Of a stretch of DNA of 64,000 nt, positions 57,872 through 64,000 are shown piece after piece (position 1 is the stretch's first letter; the number at the start of each line of letters is the position of its first letter). This DNA comes from Chloroflexota bacterium (GTDB lineage Bacteria > Chloroflexota > Dehalococcoidia > JACQUA01), in the NCBI GenBank assembly GCA_016210565.1, contig JACQUA010000334.1, positions 1 to 64,000 on the forward strand, in the 5' to 3' direction. The notes under the pieces were generated by a model, which was given only the letters and a program-made list of their open reading frames with translations, made no database searches and was not told where the DNA came from. The position numbers and the translations under genes are program-made.

Positions 57872-59275
57872 TCACCTGGCAGCCATGAGCACGGCCAGGT
57901 CTGAAACATCATCCAGCTCTTCCAGCCTGTGCAGCATTTCGAGCATCCGGTCAGCCCTATGTTTCGGCAGCACGGGTGCTATCACCTTACTGAACTTGTC
58001 TTCCATATCCTGCGCAGTGAGGGGGTTCTCAGGGGATCCCTTTAACGCCCCATTGTGGAAGTGGGTGAACTCCCTACCGTCTTTTGTCGTCAAAACGACT
58101 ATGCCCGGCCATGTCCCCGGGAACAACTTGTCCAGTTCCGGTTCCGGCACCACATCGGTGCGATTGAACAGGTCCACGTGTCGCGGGTCTGTCAGGTTAG
58201 CCTCGCTTTTGTAGTCCAGGCTGAATGCAATCCCGCTTTCTCCTTTGTAAGCGGTAAACGCCATTATGTAGCGTGCGCTTCTATTGGTAGAGCCGGAGGC
58301 ATCCACGGACGGATAGACGGATGAACCAACCACAGGCGCCACCGAAGTCGGGAGTTTCAGCGTCATCCGGTCGATGTCGTCACCCTGAATGTGGTGCTTC
58401 TGAAGTATTTCCGCGAGCGCCTCTATGCCGGGCCGAATATATATTCCCACGTTGAACCTGCCGCAGGTGGTCTGTTTCACTTCCCACACCGTTCCCAGGC
58501 CTCCGGTTGCCTTTGCCGGGTCAGGATTGGCCGAATGGGCTCGCAGGAACCCCCGCGGGTCTTCGAATATGGCGCTGATGCCTATGACGCCCATCTGCGC
58601 CAGCAGCGCCGCCAGGACCCCGCTTTGCGATGCCCTGCCGGACTGGATCCGGTGGGTGAAGGGGCTTTTGGGGAACTGTACCCAGGGAGGAGCCCCTGAG
58701 CCTTGAACGGCGGCAATGCTTATGGCCTGGGCCAGCGCGTCCTGACCCAGTCCGAGAAGCTTCCCGGCTGCTACGGCGCAGCCGATGGGAGCGCAGAGCG
58801 CAGTGGGATGAAAGCCCCGGCTGTAAACATTGTCGGCTCCCAGGGCGTATCCTACCCTGGCCATGACCTCACAACCCGCGACGGTAGCTAAGATCAGGTC
58901 CTTTCCGCCGGCGTGCTGTCGCTCGGCAACAGCGAGGGTGGCCGGGATCAGGCAGGAAAGATGTATCGCGGCGCGGTGGAAACTGTCAAACGAGCCGAAG
59001 CTAAGCACCGTGTTGGAGAAAGCGGCATTGATGCAGGGTACCCGGCAGCCCTGGGTCACCAGGCTGGACTCCTCCTTGCCGCCCATTTCCTTGAAGAATC
59101 CGGGTATCCCGATGGCGTCTACCTGCAACTTGCGGTCGGGATCGATCTTGGCGGCGATAGCGGTCATGCCAATCTGGTCTCGCACGAGCATAGAAGTGAA
59201 TTCGACCACATCTCGTGGCAAATCGTCGAATTTCAGACCGGCTGCGAACTCAGCCAGTTGGTCCCGTACCGTCAT
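57872..59275 (-). CDS. MmgE/PrpD-family protein (PrpD 4)
   Basis: A 467-residue MmgE/PrpD protein starting MTVRDQLAEFAAGLKFDDLP after AAGGAGACAAAG. Landmarks: QGCRVPCINAAFSNTVLSFG, GFHPTALCAPIGCAVAAGKLLGLG, FEDPRGFLRAHSANPDPAK, GTWPGIVVLTTKDGREFT. The replacement of TVRTRDGRE by VLTTKDGRE and of EGCKVPC by QGCRVPC makes it the most divergent copy in these blocks. It follows PrpD 5 by 109 bases and precedes SBP 10. Confidence 0.86.
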   Translation of the reverse strand: MTVRDQLAEFAAGLKFDDLPRDVVEFTSMLVRDQIGMTAIAAKIDPDRKLQVDAIGIPGFFKEMGGKEESSLVTQGCRVPCINAAFSNTVLSFGSFDSFHRAAIHLSCLIPATLAVAERQHAGGKDLILATVAGCEVMARVGYALGADNVYSRGFHPTALCAPIGCAVAAGKLLGLGQDALAQAISIAAVQGSGAPPWVQFPKSPFTHRIQSGRASQSGVLAALLAQMGVIGISAIFEDPRGFLRAHSANPDPAKATGGLGTVWEVKQTTCGRFNVGIYIRPGIEALAEILQKHHIQGDDIDRMTLKLPTSVAPVVGSSVYPSVDASGSTNRSARYIMAFTAYKGESGIAFSLDYKSEANLTDPRHVDLFNRTDVVPEPELDKLFPGTWPGIVVLTTKDGREFTHFHNGALKGSPENPLTAQDMEDKFSKVIAPVLPKHRADRMLEMLHRLEELDDVSDLAVLMAAR

Positions 59276-59384
59276 TTCTTTGTCTCCTTGAACTCAGTGT
59301 CAGAAAATCCTCAAGAATTGGAATCCCAAACGGGTGCGATGGCCTCTAACACGAACACAATAGTAAACCCCGCGTGTATCATCG

Positions 59385-60788
59385 TCATCCGGCAGCCATC
59401 AGCGCCGCTAAATCTGAGACGTCGTTCAACTCTTCCAACCGGCGCATGGTTTTCAACATCTGATCACTCCTCTGTTCGGGCAGGTGGGGCGCCAGGATCT
59501 TGCTCAACCTGGCTTCCATCTCGTGTTCAGTGAACGGATGTTCAGGAGATCCCTTTACCGAGCCGTGGTGGAACTCGCGGAACTCCCTACCATCTCTGGT
59601 CCTCACGGTAAGTATACATGGCCAGGTTCCCGGAAACAACTTATCCAGGTCGGGTTCGGCCACCACGTCGATCAACTTGAAAAGTTCGACGTGACGCGGG
59701 TCTTTCAAATTGGCCTCTGATTTGTACTCCAGGCTGAATGATATTCCGTGCTCTCCCTTGTGGGCGGTGAATGCCAGCACGTACCGTGAGCTTCTATTCG
59801 TGGACCCCGTGGCATCCGCTGCGGGATAGTCCGGTGAACCAACCAGCGGCGCCACCGCCGTTGGCAGTTTGAATGTCATCCCAGCTATGTCTTCAGCGCG
59901 TATCCCGCTGTTCTGAAGTATGCCGAGAAGCGCTTCGATGCCCGGGATGACATACGTCCCCACACTGAACCTCTTCATAGTGGTCTGCTTCACTTCGAAC
60001 ACCTTTCCCAGGCCTTCCGTCAGCTCAGCCGGGTCAGGGTTTGCCGAGTGGGCTTTCAAGAATCCCCGGGGGTCTTCGAATATGGCGCTGATGCCCACCA
60101 CACCCATTTGCGCCAGCAGGGCCGCCAGCACGCCGCTCTGGGACGATCTGCCAACCTGGATACTATGGCTATGGGGATTCCTGGGGAATTCTACCCACGG
60201 AGGGGCGCCCGCCCCTTGAACTGCGGCAATGCTTATCGCTTCGGCCAGTTCGTCCCGTCCCAGTCCCAGAAGCTTGCCTGCGGCCACGGCGCAGCCAATG
60301 GGGGCGCAAATAGCGGTCGGATGAAAGCCTGCGTTGTAGACATTGCTGGCGCCCAGCGCCAACCCTACCCTCGCCATGACCTCAGCCCCTGCAACCGTCG
60401 CCAGAATCAGGTCCTTGCCGCTGGCTCGCTGTCTCTCGGCGACGGCGATGGTAGCCGGGATCAAGGATGACATATGTATCGTGGTACGGTGCATGCTATC
60501 GAACACGCCCCAGCTAATCACCGTGTTGGAGAAAGCGGCGTTTATGCAAGGTACTCTGCTGCCCTCTGATACCAGACTCGATTCTTCCTTCCCGCCCAGC
60601 TCTCTGAAATACCTTGGTACGCCGATGTTGTCCACCAGAAACCTGGGGTCCGGATCGATCCGGGTAGCAGCGGCGGTCACGCCGATTTGATTCTTGATGA
60701 GAGCCGAGGTGAACTCGACGACGTCACGGGGTAAATCTTCAAATTCGAGAGTTGCACCGAACTCTGCCAATTGATCACGGATCGCCAT
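59385..60788 (-). CDS. MmgE/PrpD-family protein (PrpD 5)
   Basis: A 467-residue MmgE/PrpD protein starting MAIRDQLAEFGATLEFEDLP, with GGAGACTGAAGA upstream. Landmarks: EGSRVPCINAAFSNTVISWG (Ser instead of Cys in the EGCK position), GFHPTAICAPIGCAVAAGKLLGLG, FEDPRGFLKAHSANPDPAE, GTWPCILTVRTRDGREFR. It is 31 bases downstream of a family III CoA-transferase gene, which ties the PrpD group to acyl-CoA chemistry. Confidence 0.86.
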   Translation of the reverse strand: MAIRDQLAEFGATLEFEDLPRDVVEFTSALIKNQIGVTAAATRIDPDPRFLVDNIGVPRYFRELGGKEESSLVSEGSRVPCINAAFSNTVISWGVFDSMHRTTIHMSSLIPATIAVAERQRASGKDLILATVAGAEVMARVGLALGASNVYNAGFHPTAICAPIGCAVAAGKLLGLGRDELAEAISIAAVQGAGAPPWVEFPRNPHSHSIQVGRSSQSGVLAALLAQMGVVGISAIFEDPRGFLKAHSANPDPAELTEGLGKVFEVKQTTMKRFSVGTYVIPGIEALLGILQNSGIRAEDIAGMTFKLPTAVAPLVGSPDYPAADATGSTNRSSRYVLAFTAHKGEHGISFSLEYKSEANLKDPRHVELFKLIDVVAEPDLDKLFPGTWPCILTVRTRDGREFREFHHGSVKGSPEHPFTEHEMEARLSKILAPHLPEQRSDQMLKTMRRLEELNDVSDLAALMAAG

Positions 60789-60819
60789 TCTTCAGTCTCC
60801 CGGGTCCTTCCTCGAGATC

Positions 60820-62058
60820 TCAGCCGATTACGCCATCGACGATCAACCTATCAATCTCTTCTTCCGGCATGTGCAATATCTCTTTGAAGACATAATCGTT
60901 GTGTTCCCCGAGGAGCGGGGCGTGCCTCCACTGAAGGGCCGGTACATTCGACATCTTGAAGGCCCAGTCCTCAAGGGTCATTTCGCCCGCCTCGGGATGG
61001 ACCACCTTGACCCAGTGACCCCGCTCCCTTAACTGGGGATCTCGCCTTAGCAGGTCCTCCACGCTTTCCACAACCCCCGCGGCCACTCCCGCCCCCTGCA
61101 GCAATTCCATCACCTCCCAGGGGCTTCTCTGCACGGTCCATTCACTGATGATTTGGTCCAGGGCTTCAGCATTGGTTTTCCTATCCGCGAGCGTGGCAAA
61201 CCGGCGGTCGCCGGCCAGGTCAGCCCGGCCGATAACCCGGCAAAACGCCCTCCACTCCTCCGGAGTGAAAACCGCTATGGCGCACCATTGGTCCTGTCCC
61301 TGGCAGCGGTAGACTCCGTGCGGAGCGGCGTCATCCGACCGGTTGCCCTGGGGCTGGCGCCGCCTTTTGTTGACAAGGTAATCGAAAATGAACGTGCCGG
61401 TGAAATTGAGGGTGGACTCATATTGAGAAAGCTCGATGAACTGTCCCCTCCCCGTCCTCGCCCGCCAGTAGAGCGCCGACAGGAGGGCCACCATACCGTG
61501 AAAGGGCTGGCTACTGCTGTCGGGATGGGAGTACGGACTGGCCCGTATGGGTGACCTCCCTGTGGAGGTGGTCATATGGTCAAAACCGCACATCGCCAGC
61601 ATATTCCAGCTCAAAGTCCTGAAATCCCTGTACGGCCCATCCATGCCGAAAGCGGGCATGGCAAGCATGATGATGTCGGGCTTGACCTTCACGAGTTCCT
61701 CATAGGTTAGCCCGAATCGCTTCAGGGCCGTCGGGACCAGATTGGTTATGACTACCTGGCTCAGACTCACCAACCGCCTGGCAAGCTCCCGCCCCTCCCG
61801 ATGATTGAGATTGAGCGTGACGGAAAGCTTGTTGGTATTGAACTTGTTGAAGGTATGTCCCAGGTTCAGGCTGGTTAGACTCGACGCTCCCGGCCCTGGG
61901 TGCCGGCCGGCCACGCCCTTCCGGATGGATTCTTCGTTTTCGACGCAGACCACCTGGGCGCCATAGTCGGCCAGAATCTTGCCCACCATGGGTCCGGCCA
62001 CGGCGGTAGCGAATTCGATTACTCTAATCCCCGTCAGGGGAAGCTGATTATTGGGCAT
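60820..62058 (-). CDS. Family III CoA-transferase (CaiB/BaiF type), first copy
   Basis: A 412-residue CoA-transferase of the CaiB/BaiF/formyl-CoA transferase family, which moves CoA between acyl groups through an aspartyl-CoA anhydride. Landmarks: LPLTGIRVIEFATAVAGPMVGKILADYGAQVVCVE at the N-terminus (two adjacent blocks), LNHREGRELARRLV, MLAMPAFGMDGPYRD, and PLLGEHNDYVFKEIL at the end. I start it at ATG 62058, since the upstream extension to 62133 has no family resemblance. The acyl substrate is unknown. It is followed 31 bases later by PrpD 5. Confidence 0.87.
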   Translation of the reverse strand: MPNNQLPLTGIRVIEFATAVAGPMVGKILADYGAQVVCVENEESIRKGVAGRHPGPGASSLTSLNLGHTFNKFNTNKLSVTLNLNHREGRELARRLVSLSQVVITNLVPTALKRFGLTYEELVKVKPDIIMLAMPAFGMDGPYRDFRTLSWNMLAMCGFDHMTTSTGRSPIRASPYSHPDSSSQPFHGMVALLSALYWRARTGRGQFIELSQYESTLNFTGTFIFDYLVNKRRRQPQGNRSDDAAPHGVYRCQGQDQWCAIAVFTPEEWRAFCRVIGRADLAGDRRFATLADRKTNAEALDQIISEWTVQRSPWEVMELLQGAGVAAGVVESVEDLLRRDPQLRERGHWVKVVHPEAGEMTLEDWAFKMSNVPALQWRHAPLLGEHNDYVFKEILHMPEEEIDRLIVDGVIG

Positions 62059-62169
62059 TGTATTGTCTTTGCAGCTTTGTTCTCTGTCTGTCAGCGCGGT
62101 GGGTCGGCACAGCCACCCCCCTTTCCACCCCACCCCTCTGTGCTTGACCCACCCTGCGTGGCTCCAGCT

Positions 62170-63423
62170 TCAGATAACTCCCTTGCCTTTCAACTCCATG
62201 AGCTGTTCCTTTGCCATGCCGAGTTCTTTCTCATACACCTCGGAGTTGTGCTCCCCGACAAGAGGGGGCCTCCTGGCAATCCGCCACGGCGTTTCGGAAA
62301 GCCTGTACGGCGCGCCAACGTATTGCAAGGTGGCGCCCAGCTCCGCGTGCTCCACCGGCGTGAAGAAAGAGCGCGTCGTGAGATGGGGGTCCTTCGCAAC
62401 GTCTTCGGGCGTGTTGACGGCGCCGATGACCACTCCTTTTTTTTGCCCGCTGACGAAGATGTCCTCCTTGGTGCGCGTCTTTAAAAAGGCGGCAAGCACC
62501 CCATTTATGTGCCTTACGGCTTCGGGAGTGTTCCGGTAGAAGGGGTCCTGCCATCGTTCTTCTTTCAGGTCGGCGGCTGACCCCTCGGCGTCTAACCAAT
62601 CGACCAGCCGTTCCCACCAGGCCACCCCCGAAAGATGGGCTATGTCAATGAATCCGTCCTGGCACGGAAAAATGCCCTGGGCCGCCGGGGTAAGGGCCTG
62701 GCTATGCTGGAGCATTTCGTTGCCGATCCTCTTCCGGATGGCCCCGGTAGACTCATAGACCAGGGTGGAAGCCTGCAAGCAGACCGGCACCGATTGCTGC
62801 ATCGACACGTCAACGTGCTGCCCCTGACCGGTGGCCAGCCGGTGGTAAAGGGCAATCAGGGTAGCGGCGGCAGCCTCGGTAGAAACCTGATGATATGCCT
62901 GTAACCCGGCCATGTACTGGGGGGGAAGGTCCGGCCATCCGCAGGGATACAGGTCACCCCCCAGGGCCAGGGCTACAATGTCAGAGGCTTTGTAGTCTTT
63001 CCAGGGGCCGGTTTGACCGAAGGCGGTAATCGAAGTGAGAATCAGCCCCGGGTTGATTTCCTTCAGGGCTGAATACTCAATTCCCCTTTCCCCCAAATGC
63101 CCCGGAGGGTAGGTCTCGATCACGACGTCGGCATGGGAAAGGAGCCTCTTCAGCAGCGCTTTCCCCGCCGGATAGTCCAGGTCCAGGGTGACGCTGCGTT
63201 TGTTGGCGTTGAAACGGAACCAGAACAGGCTCTTCTCAACGTGCGCCTCGTCCCGGAAGAACGGCCCGATTGTCCGGGCGGCGTCGCCTCCCGGCGGTTC
63301 CACTTTTATCACATCCGCCCCCAGGTCAGCCAGGAGCTTGCCGCAGTACTGTCCTCTGGCATCCGCCAGGTCAAGAACGCGGATGTCACCAAGGGCTTGT
63401 TTGTTCCTTTCGGACTTGCTCAT
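62170..63423 (-). CDS. Family III CoA-transferase (CaiB/BaiF type), second copy
   Basis: A 417-residue paralogue of the preceding enzyme. Landmarks: DIRVLDLADARGQYCGKLLA, LGADVIKVEPPGGDAAR, LDLDYPAGKALLKRLL, TSITAFGQTGPWKDYKASD and PPLVGEHNSEVYEKELG. ATG 63423 begins MSKSERNKQALGD; an in-frame extension to 63534 is Lys/Arg- and repeat-like and is rejected. The region between the two copies (62059-62169) has no gene. Two adjacent copies may form a heteromeric enzyme, as in some succinyl-CoA:aromatic acid transferases. Confidence 0.87.
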   Translation of the reverse strand: MSKSERNKQALGDIRVLDLADARGQYCGKLLADLGADVIKVEPPGGDAARTIGPFFRDEAHVEKSLFWFRFNANKRSVTLDLDYPAGKALLKRLLSHADVVIETYPPGHLGERGIEYSALKEINPGLILTSITAFGQTGPWKDYKASDIVALALGGDLYPCGWPDLPPQYMAGLQAYHQVSTEAAAATLIALYHRLATGQGQHVDVSMQQSVPVCLQASTLVYESTGAIRKRIGNEMLQHSQALTPAAQGIFPCQDGFIDIAHLSGVAWWERLVDWLDAEGSAADLKEERWQDPFYRNTPEAVRHINGVLAAFLKTRTKEDIFVSGQKKGVVIGAVNTPEDVAKDPHLTTRSFFTPVEHAELGATLQYVGAPYRLSETPWRIARRPPLVGEHNSEVYEKELGMAKEQLMELKGKGVI

Positions 63424-63568
63424 GATGGTCCGTTTCCGCTTCGTTTTCGGTGCATGTTGTTTCTCTGATTGCCTGGCGCCTGTGGACGGTCGCCCCCCCC
63501 CCCGCAAGGCCAAAGCCATGGGCTGCGCCTGCAATGGGCTACCCCCGGCAGGCTATTCACACATGCAG

Positions 63569-64000
63569 TTACTGATTAGCCTTTATACCTTTGCCGCCCA
63601 GGAAATCCCGCAGGCCCCCCCATCCGGGGTTATCCCTGTTGTCTTCCTCGTGCAAACGCTCGCCCGCTTCCATCTGCGCCCGGTAGGTGGGCGCCTCGTA
63701 GATAGCGTGGACAGCCTTCTTAATATTCATCAACGTCCTGGCGTTCCATTGGGCTATTTCTTTGGCCCACTGGAACGCCGCCGCCTGCAGTTCGGCATGG
63801 GGGACGATTCTATTTACCAGCCCTCCCTTGTATGCCCGTTTGGCGTCCCAGTTCTTGCCGGTCACCAGCATCTCCATGGCCCATTTCCTGTTGGTGCCCT
63901 GGCATATCCGCGCTGCCGCCCCGCGGGGGATGAAGTCCCGCATAATCTCAGGGAGACCAAACTGGGCTTTCTCCTTTGAGGCAATCGCAAGGTCGTGGCA
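63569..64000 (-). CDS. Enoyl-CoA hydratase/isomerase family, C-terminal part, cut by the window edge
   Basis: The open frame runs off the right end; 143 codons are visible. It begins inside the fold with CHDLAIASKEKAQFGLPEIM, the crotonase core around the second catalytic Glu region (FGLPE), then MRDFIPRGAAARI, LVTGKNWDAKRAYKGGLVNR and the helical end. The crotonase superfamily hydrates, isomerises or cleaves acyl-CoAs. It is upstream of the two CoA-transferase genes on the same strand, so a CoA-ester pathway is likely. The first ATG inside (63943) is not the true start. Confidence 0.85.
   Translation of the reverse strand, partial: CHDLAIASKEKAQFGLPEIMRDFIPRGAAARICQGTNRKWAMEMLVTGKNWDAKRAYKGGLVNRIVPHAELQAAAFQWAKEIAQWNARTLMNIKKAVHAIYEAPTYRAQMEAGERLHEEDNRDNPGWGGLRDFLGGKGIKANQ

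Overview
The window looks like a piece of a high-GC anaerobic bacterial chromosome. Gene content (anaerobic cobalamin pathway, aldehyde ferredoxin oxidoreductase, many lipoprotein solute-binding proteins, many MmgE/PrpD and CaiB-type genes) and the dense small dispersed repeats suggest a Chloroflexota, Dehalococcoidia-like organism. That assignment is inference; there is no rRNA, and I saw no tRNA or CRISPR array.

Layout. 1-4.8 kb: dCMP deaminase, a P-loop kinase, one lipoprotein solute-binding protein (SBP) behind a good promoter, a hicBA module and a zinc-ribbon/TPR protein. 4.9-16.9 kb: a promoter, cobalamin riboswitch and intrinsic terminator head a long plus-strand cobalt/cobalamin operon: cbiX-cbiC fusion, cbtB, cbtA, cbiM(N), cbiQ, cbiO with an extra C-terminal domain, cbiD, cbiET, cbiL, cbiF, cbiG, cbiH. 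Two types of cobalt importer feed the same corrin ring pathway. 16.9-23.3 kb: a convergent minus-strand chaperone cassette (CDC48-like double AAA+ ATPase, membrane-anchored GrpE-like protein, divergent Hsp70, TPR protein). 23.8-29.3 kb: a decayed SBP gene and four intact SBP genes, with no permease or ATPase partners.

29.6-33.5 kb: a compact four-gene plus-strand operon behind a palindromic promoter: an unknown 223-aa protein, a QatC/QueC-like protein, an XRE-ImmA/IrrE metallopeptidase and a PIN-domain protein. Gene overlaps and composition suggest an undescribed defence or toxin-antitoxin system; this is my first candidate for a new system, and the chaperone cassette is the second. 33.6-37.6 kb: an unknown protein, nicotinate phosphoribosyltransferase, a frameshifted unknown gene and a VapBC-like pair whose toxin is frameshifted. 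38-42.4 kb: a large thioester-containing alpha-2-macroglobulin lipoprotein resembling the animal type.

42.7-64 kb: a minus-strand catabolic region in which SBP genes alternate with enzymes: five MmgE/PrpD paralogues, an aldehyde ferredoxin oxidoreductase, a bicupin, an isochorismatase-type hydrolase, two family III CoA-transferases and an enoyl-CoA hydratase cut by the window edge. A plausible reading is uptake and CoA-dependent breakdown of organic acids, but the substrates cannot be told from sequence.

Small repeats are scattered throughout. Several form the first or last codons of genes (kinase, cbiET, cbiL, cbiF, cbiG, alpha-2-macroglobulin), and two MITE-like element types, one with a target-site duplication, lie near 43.9 and 53 kb.
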